Shown: positions 9,237 through 18,250, counted from the stretch's first letter. The stretch: 64,000 nt of DNA from Helcococcus ovis (GCF_004524775.2 NZ_CP119081.1:124001-188000); one strand, 5' to 3'. Program-made: numbers and translations. Notes: generated by a model not told the origin, from the letters alone.

Positions 9237-10478
9237 TTATGCTAAAACGATTCTATGAAATACTTTTTTACCTTTTTGAATGATTAAATTGTTTTTAAAA
9301 TCCTTTTCTGATAATTCATAAGCTATATCTTCAACTTTAGATTCATTTAGTTTGATTCCACCTTGTTGAATTAATCTTCTGGCTTCACCATTTGATTTTG
9401 TTAACCCAACAAATGTTAACATGCTTAGTAATCCTTTATTATTTTCAAAATCTTCTTTTGAAATTTCTGTAGTTGGCATATTTTCATCGATAGCACCTTT
9501 TGTAAATAATGCTTTAGATGTTTCAAGAGCTTCTTTAGCCTTTTCTTCACCGTGAATCAATTTTACAATTTCGTATGCCAAAACTTCTTTAGCCTTATTT
9601 ATTCTTTCATCATTGTGTTTTGTTAATTCTTCAATTTCTTCTGTTGGTACAAATGTTAATAACATCAAGAATTTCTTAACGTCTCTGTCATCTGAATTTC
9701 TCATGTATTGGAATAATTCATATGGAGAAGTTTTTTCTTCGTCTAACCAAATAGCACCCTTCATGGATTTACCCATTTTTACACCATCAGCTCTAGTTAA
9801 TAGCTTAAATGTCATAGCATAAACTTGTTTATCTTCATGTTTCTTTACAAGTTCAGCACCACCAAGAATGTTTGACCATTGGTCAGAACCACCCATTTGA
9901 ATCATACAACCATATTTTCTATTTAATACTAAAAAGTCATATGATTGCATTAGCATATATGAAAATTCAAAAAATGTTAAGCCTTTTTCCATACGATTTT
10001 TGTATGCATCTTTTTTCAACATTTCATTAACGTTGAAATGCACACCGATTTCTCTCATAAAGTTTAAAAAATTTAAATCTAATAGCCAATTTGCGTTATT
10101 ATCAATGATTGCTTTTCCATCTGAAAAATTAATGTATTTTTGGAATTGATTATAGAATCTTTGAGCATTGTAATCAATTTTTTCTTTTGTCATAACCATT
10201 CTCATATCAGATCTTCCTGATGGATCCCCAATCATAGTAGTACCACCGCCAAGTAGAGCAACAGGAATGTGTCCGTGAGCTTGCATTCTCATCATTACCA
10301 TTACCTGAATCCAGTGACCAAGAGTCAATGAGTCAGCAGTAGCATCAAATCCGATATAAAAAGGAACTTTTTCTTCAATTAATAATTTCTTCAAGTCTTC
10401 TTCATGTGTACAATGATCTAAGTAACCTCTTTCAACTAGTTCATCATATACACTTTTATGTTTAATCTCGTATTTCAT
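9237..10478 (-). CDS. tyrS: Tyrosyl-tRNA synthetase
   Basis: 413 aa, class Ic synthetase. The HIGH-type motif LGHW is at residues 53-56, the ATP/tyrosine pocket includes GGGTTMIGDPSGRSD and GGSDQW, and the KMSKS loop is KMGKS at 234-238. A C-terminal S4 RNA-binding domain covers about the last 65 residues (LTKSNGEARRLIQQGGIKLN). It charges tRNA-Tyr with tyrosine. AGGAAAAG precedes the ATG. Unlike many Firmicute tyrS genes I see no T-box upstream, only a plain promoter. Confidence 0.97.
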   Translation of the reverse strand: MKYEIKHKSVYDELVERGYLDHCTHEEDLKKLLIEEKVPFYIGFDATADSLTLGHWIQVMVMMRMQAHGHIPVALLGGGTTMIGDPSGRSDMRMVMTKEKIDYNAQRFYNQFQKYINFSDGKAIIDNNANWLLDLNFLNFMREIGVHFNVNEMLKKDAYKNRMEKGLTFFEFSYMLMQSYDFLVLNRKYGCMIQMGGSDQWSNILGGAELVKKHEDKQVYAMTFKLLTRADGVKMGKSMKGAIWLDEEKTSPYELFQYMRNSDDRDVKKFLMLLTFVPTEEIEELTKHNDERINKAKEVLAYEIVKLIHGEEKAKEALETSKALFTKGAIDENMPTTEISKEDFENNKGLLSMLTFVGLTKSNGEARRLIQQGGIKLNESKVEDIAYELSEKDFKNNLIIQKGKKVFHRIVLA

Positions 10479-10509
10479 CTTTTCCTCCGCAAAATTGTAT
10501 ATATTTTAT

Positions 10510-10538
10510 ATTGTATAGCAATATTGAAATATAGTCAA
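10510..10538 (-). promoter_or_regulatory. tyrS promoter
   Basis: Reverse strand TTGACT (10538-10533), 17-nt spacer, TACAAT (10515-10510), 31 nt from the start codon. There is no room for a T-box leader. Confidence 0.65.
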
Positions 10539-10624
10539 TTAAAGGATTATTTACTATATTATTAATAAGTTAGATAATATAAAAAATTAAAAGAATTTCA
10601 AAAATAAAATTTAGGAGATATAGT

Positions 10625-11620
10625 ATGATAAATATTAATCAAATAATTAGAGATGTTACTGGTGCTACTAAAGGTGAGAAAGATAAATACTATGTTTACG
10701 CACTTTTTGAAAAAGGTAAAAGAAAACCTTTTTATATAGGTAAAGGTCAAGATAGTAGAATTTTTCAACATTCACAAGACGCAAAAAATATTAAAAAATT
10801 GATAGAAAATGGTCTATTTGATGAAGAGAAAATGTCATTAAAAATAAAAAAAATAATTGATAATAATGGAGAAATCGAACCTGTAATTGTAAAATTTGGT
10901 TTAACAAACGAAGAAGCCTTTGCAACAGAGGCAGCATTAATAAGTTTGTTAGATTATATCTCTGAATTAGATTTAAGTGAGAAGCTTACAAATATTGTAA
11001 GAGGCCATGGTTCTGATAGAGAAAAAAGAGTATATTCAAAAGATAATTTAATAAAATGCCGTACAGTAGAAAATTTCATCTATAATTATGAAATAAGCGA
11101 TTTTGATTTTTCTAAGATAAAGCATAAGTGTGTTTTTATAAAGATTAATAGTTCATATAAAAGTGAAGATACTAAAGAAAAGACATATGAAAATGTAAGA
11201 GGGGTCTGGAATTTATCAAAATCAAAAATGGAAAATGTTGAATATGCTGTCGCATTGTATAGGGGAATATGTGTAGGCGTATATCCAATAAGTGGTTGGA
11301 AAAAAGCTTATGATCAATCTGAAGAGTACCCATTCCCTAGGGAAAAAGATAATGTGGAATCTGTGTTAGTAAGATATAGTGATATAGAAGAACTTAAAAG
11401 AGATAAACCTGATATATTTGAAGAAATTTTCTCGATGAAACAAGATCCTCAAAAAACACTAACAATTTGGAGAAACAAATACTATTTTTACAGTGATCCT
11501 AATAAAAGTATTCCTAAAGATTTAAAAAAAGCTATAAATAAAAGGATTATTAACATTCCTAAAAAAGAAGGAGGATATAAAGATATAAATTCCAGAAGTA
11601 GGATATTGTACAATTTTTAA
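10625..11620 (+). CDS. LEM-3-like GIY-YIG domain protein
   Basis: 331 aa; TTAGGAG precedes the ATG. Residues about 20-115 form a GIY-YIG-type nuclease fold: YYVYALFEKGKRKPFYIGKG supplies the two signature beta strands, a basic turn (DSRIFQH) follows, and ATEAALI holds the conserved Glu. This layout matches the LEM-3/ankle1-like branch rather than UvrC or homing enzymes. The C-terminal half (about 150-331; GVWNLSKSKMENVEYAVALYRG) resembles an uncharacterised domain often fused to it. Stand-alone gene between terminators; no phage or restriction neighbours. Biological role unknown; nuclease activity inferred from fold only. Confidence 0.65.
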   Translation: MININQIIRDVTGATKGEKDKYYVYALFEKGKRKPFYIGKGQDSRIFQHSQDAKNIKKLIENGLFDEEKMSLKIKKIIDNNGEIEPVIVKFGLTNEEAFATEAALISLLDYISELDLSEKLTNIVRGHGSDREKRVYSKDNLIKCRTVENFIYNYEISDFDFSKIKHKCVFIKINSSYKSEDTKEKTYENVRGVWNLSKSKMENVEYAVALYRGICVGVYPISGWKKAYDQSEEYPFPREKDNVESVLVRYSDIEELKRDKPDIFEEIFSMKQDPQKTLTIWRNKYYFYSDPNKSIPKDLKKAINKRIINIPKKEGGYKDINSRSRILYNF

Positions 11621-11631
11621 AAATGTAAATT

Positions 11632-11678
11632 AAAAGAAACTATTTTGATATATTATAACTATTAAAATAGTTTCTTTT
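11632..11678. terminator. Terminator after the GIY-YIG gene
   Basis: Perfect 15-bp inverted repeat AAAAGAAACTATTTT / AAAATAGTTTCTTTT with an 17-nt loop and T-rich flank. The rest of the gap to 11835 has no ORF. Confidence 0.75.
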
Positions 11679-11835
11679 ATTCTTATATTTTAATTTTCGG
11701 AATTATATATATTTCAGTTAAAAATTTCCGCTGCTTTCAGGTAGTTCTAGTTTTATACTGTCTTGAATATAAAAAAACTTTAATTTTTGCATCCGGACAA
11801 TTTATTTTTGCTTTGAAACTATTTCTTTTTTGATT

Positions 11836-11861
11836 AAAAAAAAGACGGTATTTCTACCATC
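11836..11861 (-). terminator. Terminator of the small membrane protein gene
   Basis: Reverse strand GATGGTA-GAAA-TACCGTC followed by eight T residues, ending 2 nt after the stop codon. Confidence 0.8.
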
Positions 11862-11863
11862 TC

Positions 11864-12088
11864 TTAATGAAGTTTATTTTGATTATTTGAAGAATTATTC
11901 TCTAATTTTTGATATTTATATGCAATAGCTGAACCTATTGCTGACCATGATGAGCCTATAGTTATTAGAAGTATACCAAGAGTATTACTATTTCTTAAAT
12001 CTTTATTATAAAGAACTATAATTCCAGCGATAATAAAGAATATTGAACCTAACAAAAATCTAAATGCTATCTTTTTATTTTTATTCAC
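11864..12088 (-). CDS. Small two-helix membrane protein, hypothetical
   Basis: 74 aa from GTG 12088. A longer reading from ATG 12106 is unlikely because the ribosome site GGAGG lies inside its second to fourth codons. The sequence has a basic start (NKNKKIAFR), a first membrane helix (FLLGSIFFIIAGIIVLY), a short KDLRNSN turn, a second helix with glycines (LGILLITIGSSWSAIGSAIAY) and a polar Asn-rich tail. Function unrecognised. It overlaps an upstream 20-codon ORF by 8 nt and is governed by a promoter with a palindromic operator, suggesting a regulated stress or toxin-like role; that is speculation. Confidence 0.6.
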   Translation of the reverse strand: MNKNKKIAFRFLLGSIFFIIAGIIVLYNKDLRNSNTLGILLITIGSSWSAIGSAIAYKYQKLENNSSNNQNKLH

Positions 12089-12143
12089 ACTTATCCTCCA
12101 AATCATATTTATTTAGTTTGTAAAATTCTTTTTTTAATTTCAT
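12081..12143 (-). CDS. 20-codon upstream ORF, possible leader peptide
   Basis: Starts at ATG 12143 with AGAGGT 5 nt upstream and ends TAA at 12081, overlapping the GTG of the next gene (TGTGAATAA). Reads MKLKKEFYKLNKYDLEDKCE. The ribosome site of the membrane protein lies inside it, so translation of the two should be coupled. No family recognised. Confidence 0.4.
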   Translation of the reverse strand: MKLKKEFYKLNKYDLEDKCE

Positions 12144-12189
12144 AACATACCTCTTTTTACAATCAGATTTCAAAACGATAAAATCCTTT

Positions 12190-12212
12190 TGTAAATTATA
12201 TCATAATTTACA
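12190..12212 (-). promoter_or_regulatory. Perfect palindromic operator overlapping a -10 box
   Basis: TGTAAATTAT-N3-ATAATTTACA, a perfect 10-bp dyad. On the reverse strand it contains TATAAT, the likely -10 of the transcript for the two small ORFs at 11864-12143. Flanked by further ACAATCA/TGATTGT repeats (12156-12162, 12206-12219 and 12232-12246). A dimeric repressor site is inferred; the regulator is not encoded nearby. Confidence 0.5.
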
Positions 12213-12365
12213 ATCAAATTTAATAAAAATCGTTTTTGATTGTAAATTTAAATACACGAAAAACAAATTCTTCACAACTTTTTTTTGTTATGTATATTTG
12301 ATATAATTAATTGATAATATAGTTAAAGAATATATTTAAATAATGATTAAAATTCGGAGGCAGGA

Positions 12366-14318
12366 ATGGATAAAAATAAAAAGCCATATTATATTACAAC
12401 GCCAATTTATTATCCAAGTGGAAATTTACACATTGGACATACATATACAACAATAGCTGCAGATGCGTTGAAAAGATATAAAAAAATACAAGGATATGAT
12501 GCTTATTTAGTAACCGGTACAGATGAACATGGACAAAAAATTCAAGAAGAAGCAGATAAAAGAGGAGTTACCCCTCTAGAATTTACAACAGGAATAGTAA
12601 AGACTGTAAAAGAGTTGTGGGAAAAATTAGAAATAGATTACGATCAATTTGTTAGATCAACAGACTCGGAACACGAAAAAAATGCACAAGATATATTCCA
12701 AAAATTATATGAAAAAGGTGAGATATATAAAGGGGTTTATGAAGGATACTACTGTACTCCCGATGAATCTTTTTGGACAGAATCTCAATTAGATGAAAAT
12801 GGACACTGCCCAGAATGTCATCGTCCAGTAATTAAAAAGACAGAAGAATCATACTTCTTTAGACTTTCAAAATATACAGATAAATTAATCAAGTTATATG
12901 AAGATGTTCCGGAGTTCATTCTTCCTGAAAGAAGTAAAAAAGAAATGATTAATAACTTCTTAAATAAAGGGCTTGATGATTTGTCGGTTACAAGAACTAA
13001 AGAATCATTGAAATGGGGAGTAGAAGTTCCGTTTGATGATAAACACGTAATTTACGTTTGGATTGATGCTCTAACATGCTATTTAACAGGAATAGGTTAT
13101 GGTCAAGACGAAGAAAAATTCAATCATTATTGGCCAGCAGGAATACATCTGATGAGCAAGGAAATTGTAAGATTCCATACTATAATTTGGCCAGCTCTAT
13201 TGATGGCTTTAGGTTATGATTTACCAAAGAGAGTATTTGCTCATGGATGGATACTATTTGATGATACCAAAATGAGTAAATCACTAGGAAATGTGGTTTA
13301 TCCAGAGCCATTCATCGACCTATATGGAATCGATGCATTGAAATATTTTGTATTAAGAGAGTTTACATTTGGACAAGACGGGTCATTTACAAATGAAAAA
13401 TTTTTAAATAGGGTAAATTCTGATTTGGTAAATGATTTGGGAAATTTAGTTTCCAGAACAATTGCTATGGTTGAAAAATACAATGAAGCAATCGTTGTTG
13501 AGTCAAAAACAAAAGGAGAATTTGACGAAGACCTACAAAACATTGCAAAAAATGCAATAGTAAATGTTGAAAAACATATGGAAGAATTAGCATTTTCATA
13601 TGCTTTAGAAGATATTTGGACACTTATAAGACGTACAAACAAATATATTGACGAAACAAGCCCATGGATGTTAATAAAAGAAGATAAAGATAGATTAGAT
13701 ACAGTTTTATACAATCTAATTGAAAGTGTAAGAATAATAGCTCAATTAATAGAACCATTCCTACCTCATACATCAAAATTAATTTTTGAACAATTAGGCA
13801 TTGAAAGTATGGGATGGGATTCTGCAAGAGAATTTGGATTATATCCTGTTGGAAATAAAGTTACAAAAGGGGAAAATTTATTCCCGAGATTAGATATAAA
13901 AAAAGAATTAGAAAAAATTCAAAAGGCAAATGATGAATTATTCCAACAAAGAGTTGGATCTGTAAAAAAAGAAGAATCGAAAGAGGGGATAAAGCCAGCA
14001 ATTGAATTTGAAGATTTTGAAAAAATCGACATGAAAGTTGGAAAGATTTTAGAGTGTGAAAAACATCCAGATGCTGATAAATTACTTGTTTTTAAGGTGA
14101 AAATTGGAGATGAAACCAGACAAATAGTTTCAGGTATCAAAAAATGGTATGAACCGGAACAACTTATAGGTAAAAAAGTTGTAGTTTTGATGAATTTAAA
14201 ACCTAGAAAAATCAGAGGTATTGAATCACAAGGTATGCTTTTATCAGCTGAAAAAGACGGCGAACTTTCATTACTTTCAGTGCTAAACGATGTTGAAGAT
14301 GGATCAGGAGTTGCTTAA
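12366..14318 (+). CDS. metG: Methionyl-tRNA synthetase
   Basis: 650 aa, class Ia. HIGH at residues 22-25 (GNLHIGHTY), a zinc-binding insert with CTPD and CPECH, KMSKS at 302-306, an anticodon-binding helical domain, and a C-terminal EMAP-II/Trbp111 tRNA-binding domain from about residue 545 (KVGKILECEKHPDADKLLV). It activates methionine and charges initiator and elongator tRNA-Met. GGAGGCAGGA precedes the ATG. First gene of a conserved Firmicute operon metG-tatD-rnmV-rsmA; its stop overlaps the tatD start (TAATG). Confidence 0.97.
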   Translation: MDKNKKPYYITTPIYYPSGNLHIGHTYTTIAADALKRYKKIQGYDAYLVTGTDEHGQKIQEEADKRGVTPLEFTTGIVKTVKELWEKLEIDYDQFVRSTDSEHEKNAQDIFQKLYEKGEIYKGVYEGYYCTPDESFWTESQLDENGHCPECHRPVIKKTEESYFFRLSKYTDKLIKLYEDVPEFILPERSKKEMINNFLNKGLDDLSVTRTKESLKWGVEVPFDDKHVIYVWIDALTCYLTGIGYGQDEEKFNHYWPAGIHLMSKEIVRFHTIIWPALLMALGYDLPKRVFAHGWILFDDTKMSKSLGNVVYPEPFIDLYGIDALKYFVLREFTFGQDGSFTNEKFLNRVNSDLVNDLGNLVSRTIAMVEKYNEAIVVESKTKGEFDEDLQNIAKNAIVNVEKHMEELAFSYALEDIWTLIRRTNKYIDETSPWMLIKEDKDRLDTVLYNLIESVRIIAQLIEPFLPHTSKLIFEQLGIESMGWDSAREFGLYPVGNKVTKGENLFPRLDIKKELEKIQKANDELFQQRVGSVKKEESKEGIKPAIEFEDFEKIDMKVGKILECEKHPDADKLLVFKVKIGDETRQIVSGIKKWYEPEQLIGKKVVVLMNLKPRKIRGIESQGMLLSAEKDGELSLLSVLNDVEDGSGVA

Positions 14319-15121
14319 TGAGTGAATATATTATTGATTCTCATGCACATTTGACAGATGAAAAATTTGAAGATAGAGATTTAATTATTGAAAACTTTGA
14401 AAAAGAAAAAGTTTTGGCTATGATAAATCCCGGTGTAGATGAAGAATCGAGTATTCAAGCTGTTGAACTGGCGAATAAACATAAAAGAGTATTTGCTTTA
14501 GTGGGTACTCATCCTCACGAGGCGAAATTTTATGATGATAATTTAAGAGAAAAATATAGAAAATTAGCTGTAAATAATGATAAAGTTGTAGGGATTGGAG
14601 AGATTGGTTTGGACTATCATTATGAATTTAGTCCTATCGAAAAACAAAAGGAAGTTTTTATAGATCAGATAAAATTGGCGAAAGAACTGGATTTGCCTAT
14701 TATTATTCATTCAAGAGAAGCTTTTGATGATACTTACAACATTCTCAAAAAGTATGCTGTAGGTATGAAGGTTTTATTACATTCATTCAATGAAACTTGG
14801 GATGATTGTGAAAAATATCTTGATTTAGGATTTTATATTTCTTTAGGCGGAATGCTTACATTTAAGAATTCTAAAAATTTAATAAAAGTTGTTGAAAACA
14901 TGCCGATAGATAGATTACTTTTAGAAACTGATTCTCCTTATTTAACACCGGTTCCACATAGAGGAAAAAGAAATGAACCACTTTATACTCATGTTGTTGC
15001 TAATAGAATTGCAGAGATGAGGGTTGAAGATGTTTCATATATAAAAGAAAAAACAAATCAAAATAGTATAGAATTTTTTGATTTAATTAATCATGGGTTA
15101 AATACAGATGGAAAAAATTAA
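14318..15121 (+). CDS. TatD-family metal-dependent hydrolase (YabD-like)
   Basis: 267 aa. TIM-barrel amidohydrolase with HxH at residues 9 and 11 (DSHAHL), the metal-bridging Glu in GEIGLDY, His in IIHSRE, HSF, and the terminal Asp in LLLETDSPYLTP. Members are Mg-dependent 3'-5' exonucleases/DNases acting on DNA or RNA ends. Position between metG and rnmV is the standard Firmicute arrangement. Overlaps both neighbours (1 nt and 14 nt), indicating translational coupling. Confidence 0.92.
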   Translation: MSEYIIDSHAHLTDEKFEDRDLIIENFEKEKVLAMINPGVDEESSIQAVELANKHKRVFALVGTHPHEAKFYDDNLREKYRKLAVNNDKVVGIGEIGLDYHYEFSPIEKQKEVFIDQIKLAKELDLPIIIHSREAFDDTYNILKKYAVGMKVLLHSFNETWDDCEKYLDLGFYISLGGMLTFKNSKNLIKVVENMPIDRLLLETDSPYLTPVPHRGKRNEPLYTHVVANRIAEMRVEDVSYIKEKTNQNSIEFFDLINHGLNTDGKN

Positions 15122-15656
15122 AGAAATTATTGTAGTTGAAGGAAAAGACGATATTATTGCGGTTAAAAGGGCATTTAAAGGAAATATTGATGTTGTGGCA
15201 ACTCATGGCCTTGGAATAAAGAAAAACCTTTTAGAAGAATTAGCAAAATTAAATGAAACTAAAGGTATAATAGTTTTAACAGACCCCGATTATGCAGGAA
15301 AAAGAATATCTAACATGATTAGAGAATATGTTCCAAATGCAAAATTCGCAAGCATATCTAGAAATGATGCTACAAAGGGGGATAATATAGGAGTTGAAAA
15401 TGCTTCTGATGAAGCAATTATCAAAGCTATAGATAAGGCTAGACCAATTTACGAAGAATCAAAAGAAATATTTTCTATGGAAGATATTATAGATAATGGA
15501 TTTTCAGGATTACAAAATTCAAAAGAACGAAGAATTAAGTTCTGTAAAATAGTAGGAATAACTTACTGTAACGCAAAACAATTATTAACAAGATTAAATG
15601 CTTTTGGAATTACTAGAGAAGAATTTGAAAAAGCAGTTAAACAATTAGGAGATTAA
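15108..15656 (+). CDS. rnmV: Ribonuclease M5 (5S rRNA maturase)
   Basis: 182 aa. N-terminal Toprim domain: acidic Glu in VVEGKDD (residue 11) and the DxD motif in LTDPDYAGK, with the family-specific C-terminal helical region (FSGLQNSKERR). In Bacillus RNase M5 cleaves both sides of 5S rRNA in complex with ribosomal protein L18. The start codon lies inside the end of the TatD gene. The 5S gene it would process is at 31561 in this window. Confidence 0.95.
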   Translation: MEKIKEIIVVEGKDDIIAVKRAFKGNIDVVATHGLGIKKNLLEELAKLNETKGIIVLTDPDYAGKRISNMIREYVPNAKFASISRNDATKGDNIGVENASDEAIIKAIDKARPIYEESKEIFSMEDIIDNGFSGLQNSKERRIKFCKIVGITYCNAKQLLTRLNAFGITREEFEKAVKQLGD

Positions 15657-16520
15657 ATGGGAAGAGATAGACTATACTCACCAAAAGTTATAAAAGAAAT
15701 TAAAAATTTTTTTGGATTTAATTTTTCAAAAGGATTGGGACAAAATTTTCTTACGGATGGAAATGTTGTTAGAGCAATATCCGAGGGGGCAAAAATCACA
15801 AAAGATGATAATGTTTTAGAAGTAGGACCAGGATTTGGAACTTTAACAGAAGAACTTTTGATTAATGCTAAGAAGGTAGTATCTGTGGAATTGGATGAGA
15901 GATTAAATCCTGTTTTAATACAGACATTAGGAGAGTTTGATAATTTTGTCCTTGTGAATGCTGATATTCTTAAAGCTGATTTGAATAAATTAGTTTCAGA
16001 TCAATTTGGAGATGAGCCATTTAAAGTGGTTGCAAATTTGCCTTATTACATTACTACCCCAATAATCGAATTATTTTTAGAAAGTAATCTAAATGTAAAA
16101 TCACTTACATTTATGGTTCAAAAAGAAGTGGGAGATAGGATTTTAGCTAAACCGGGAAATAAGGTGTATGGTTCATTGACTGTATTTACAAGTTTTTATG
16201 CAGAAGCATCAATGGTTGTAAAAGTTCCGAAAACAGTATTTATGCCGCAACCAAAAGTTGATAGTGTAGTTATAAATTTGAGATTGAAAGATAAATTACC
16301 GAATGTAAATAAAAAAATATTTTTTAAGCTTATGAGAGGTGGATTTACAAAAAGAAGAAAAAACATATTAAATTCATTGACTACAGATTTATCTTTAGGT
16401 GTTGATAGAGCTAAGATGAAGGAAATATTAGCAAAATTAAATATTCCTGAAAACTATAGAGCAGAAGATTTATCACTTGAAGATTATTTAAATATTACAA
16501 AGTGTTTAGAAAAAATGTAA
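15657..16520 (+). CDS. rsmA: 16S rRNA dimethyladenosine transferase
   Basis: 287 aa. SAM motif I LEVGPGFGTLTEEL, catalytic NLPYY motif (NLPYYITTP), and a C-terminal helical domain. Methylates two adjacent adenines in the 3'-terminal hairpin of 16S rRNA (KsgA). The ATG follows the rnmV stop directly (GATTAAATGG), so translation is coupled. Loss in other bacteria gives kasugamycin resistance. Confidence 0.96.
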   Translation: MGRDRLYSPKVIKEIKNFFGFNFSKGLGQNFLTDGNVVRAISEGAKITKDDNVLEVGPGFGTLTEELLINAKKVVSVELDERLNPVLIQTLGEFDNFVLVNADILKADLNKLVSDQFGDEPFKVVANLPYYITTPIIELFLESNLNVKSLTFMVQKEVGDRILAKPGNKVYGSLTVFTSFYAEASMVVKVPKTVFMPQPKVDSVVINLRLKDKLPNVNKKIFFKLMRGGFTKRRKNILNSLTTDLSLGVDRAKMKEILAKLNIPENYRAEDLSLEDYLNITKCLEKM

Positions 16521-16610
16521 CAGGGTATAAACAAGTTGCGACTAATATAGTTGAAATTATATGACTTTGTTATATAATTAAAATAACAATAAAAATTAAG
16601 GAGAAATAAT

Positions 16611-16841
16611 ATGCAAAAAGTTGTAGTATACACATCAGAAACATGCCCTTACTGTGTAGCAGCAAAGGAATTCTTAAAAGAAAATAATGTAGAATATACA
16701 GAAAAAAATGTAACATCGGACGAAACAGCAAGAAATGAATTAATCGAAAAGGGTTATAGAGGGGTTCCTGTTATAGTAGTAGGTGAAGAAGAAATTGTAG
16801 GATTTGATAAAAACAGATTATCAAGTTTATTAGGATTATAA
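16611..16841 (+). CDS. Glutaredoxin/NrdH-like thiol oxidoreductase
   Basis: 76 aa, minimal thioredoxin fold. Redox motif CPYC at residues 12-15, cis-Pro in GVPVIVV, and GFDKNRL at the end. It would reduce disulfides in the cytoplasm; members often deliver electrons from thioredoxin-reductase-like systems to ribonucleotide reductase or peroxidases. AAGGAG precedes the ATG. Independent unit with terminator downstream. Confidence 0.88.
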   Translation: MQKVVVYTSETCPYCVAAKEFLKENNVEYTEKNVTSDETARNELIEKGYRGVPVIVVGEEEIVGFDKNRLSSLLGL

Positions 16842-16852
16842 TTCGAGTAGAG

Positions 16853-16882
16853 CCAGTGCATTTAATGTGTACTGGTTTTTAT
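16853..16882 (+). terminator. Terminator of the glutaredoxin gene
   Basis: CCAGTGCAT pairs imperfectly with TGTACTGG around a 5-nt loop, followed by TTTTTATTTTTT. Confidence 0.75.
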
Positions 16883-16884
16883 TT

Positions 16885-17111
16885 TTTAAATTAATACCTA
16901 AACTATTTCTTTTAGATTCAATATTTATTTTAATAATTTTACCTTTATATAGATATGTAGCTTTAAAAAAGTGGGATATATGGTTACAAATAAAAGAGTT
17001 TACTTGATTTTAGGAATTATAGGAACTGATGTTCAAATCATTGAATATAGAGAAATTGAAAAGCTTAATGTAAATATTGGAATTTTAGAAAAAATGAAAA
17101 ATTTTATTTAA
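16885..17111 (+). pseudogene. Relic of a membrane-anchored bacterial PH-domain protein (frameshifted, truncated)
   Basis: No intact ORF, but two frames give a coherent protein. Frame one reads a hydrophobic helix then a basic stretch (SIFILIILPLYRYVALKKW) to about 16972. A different frame continues from about 16971 with YMVTNKRVYLILGIIGTD and YREIEKLNVN, then stops at 17109-17111. TM helix followed by YxxTNKRV...GIxGTD...IxKLxVxxGI is the signature of the bPH_2/YdbS-like domain. The N-terminus, any start codon and the end of the domain are missing. Interpreted as a decayed gene. Confidence 0.6.
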
Positions 17112-17144
17112 TTTATGTTATATTAAAAGTGATTGGAGGTAATT

Positions 17145-18149
17145 ATGAAAAATTATTTTATAAAAGTACTGAATGGTATGGCTTTAGGCTTATTCTCTTC
17201 ACTTTTAATAGGTTTGATACTTAAGCAAGTAGGCATGCTTGTTAAATTTGACTTGCTAATTCAATTTGGAGATATGGCTCAAAAATTAATGGCACCTGCT
17301 ATAGGGGCGGGTGTTGCGTATGCAATTAATGCTCCCGGATTGGTTATATTTTCTGCTATGATTGCAGGTGCAATTGGTGGAGGTTCTGTTAATACTGTTG
17401 ACGGTAAAACATTAATAAGTATAGGAGAACCTGTAGGTGCATTTATTTCTTCGTTGGTAGCATCCGAATTTGGAAAAAGAATTTATGGTAAAACTAAGGT
17501 TGATATTATATTAGTGCCAGCTAGTGTAATAATAATTGGAGGTTTAGTAGGATTTTATTTAAGTCCATATATTTCAAAGGGAATGAATTACATAGGAGAA
17601 ATTATCAATTTCGCAACCCATCAACAACCATTTTTAATGGGTTTATTAATTTCTTTAATTATGGGAATAATTTTAACTTTACCAATAAGTTCTGCTGCTA
17701 TAGGAATAAGTTTAGGATTAAACGGATTGGCAGCTGGAGCTGCGATTGTTGGTGGAGCATCTCATATGGTTGGATTTGCAATTGCTTCATATAGAGAGAA
17801 TGGATTTGGTGGATTAATATCGCAAGGGTTAGGTACTTCAATGTTACAAATAGGAAATATAGTAAAAAAACCAATTATTATGTTACCTGCAATAATCAGC
17901 TCAATAATTTTAGGACCAATTTCAACTGTAATTTTTAAGATGCAAGCAACTCCAGCAGGTTCAGGAATGGGAACAAGTGGATTAGTTGGACAATTTTCCA
18001 CATATTCAGCTATGGGTAAAAATGCTTTTTTAGGAGTGTTGCTATTACATTTCATACTACCCGGAATAATTTCGTACCTTGTTTCTTCGTTTATGTATAA
18101 AAAAGGATATATAAAAATGGGTGATATGAAATTGAGTAATGGTAAATAG
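17145..18149 (+). CDS. PTS sugar-transporter IIC-like membrane protein (EIIC type 2)
   Basis: 334 aa from ATG 17145, chosen because GGAGGT ends 5 nt before it; a TTG at 17133 would place the ribosome site inside the gene. About ten hydrophobic segments, rich in Gly, with conserved GGGSVNTVDGKTLISIGEP and ATPAGSGMGTSGLVGQ. Matches the PTS_EIIC_2-type integral membrane family, which is usually found without its own IIA/IIB. None are nearby, so substrate and phosphoryl partner are unknown and it may be a non-PTS transporter. Confidence 0.75.
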   Translation: MKNYFIKVLNGMALGLFSSLLIGLILKQVGMLVKFDLLIQFGDMAQKLMAPAIGAGVAYAINAPGLVIFSAMIAGAIGGGSVNTVDGKTLISIGEPVGAFISSLVASEFGKRIYGKTKVDIILVPASVIIIGGLVGFYLSPYISKGMNYIGEIINFATHQQPFLMGLLISLIMGIILTLPISSAAIGISLGLNGLAAGAAIVGGASHMVGFAIASYRENGFGGLISQGLGTSMLQIGNIVKKPIIMLPAIISSIILGPISTVIFKMQATPAGSGMGTSGLVGQFSTYSAMGKNAFLGVLLLHFILPGIISYLVSSFMYKKGYIKMGDMKLSNGK

Positions 18150-18250
18150 AAAATTAAAAGGTGTTTTATTGAAAAATAAAATTTTTAATGATATTAGTAA
18201 ATTTAGATAAAACATTAATTTTAAATTATTTCAATCAAAGGTATTATATC

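Noticed and set aside
11731-11745. Fragment CCGCTGCTTTCAG identical to part of the SRP RNA gene
   Set aside because: Only 13 nt match and the flanks differ; likely chance.
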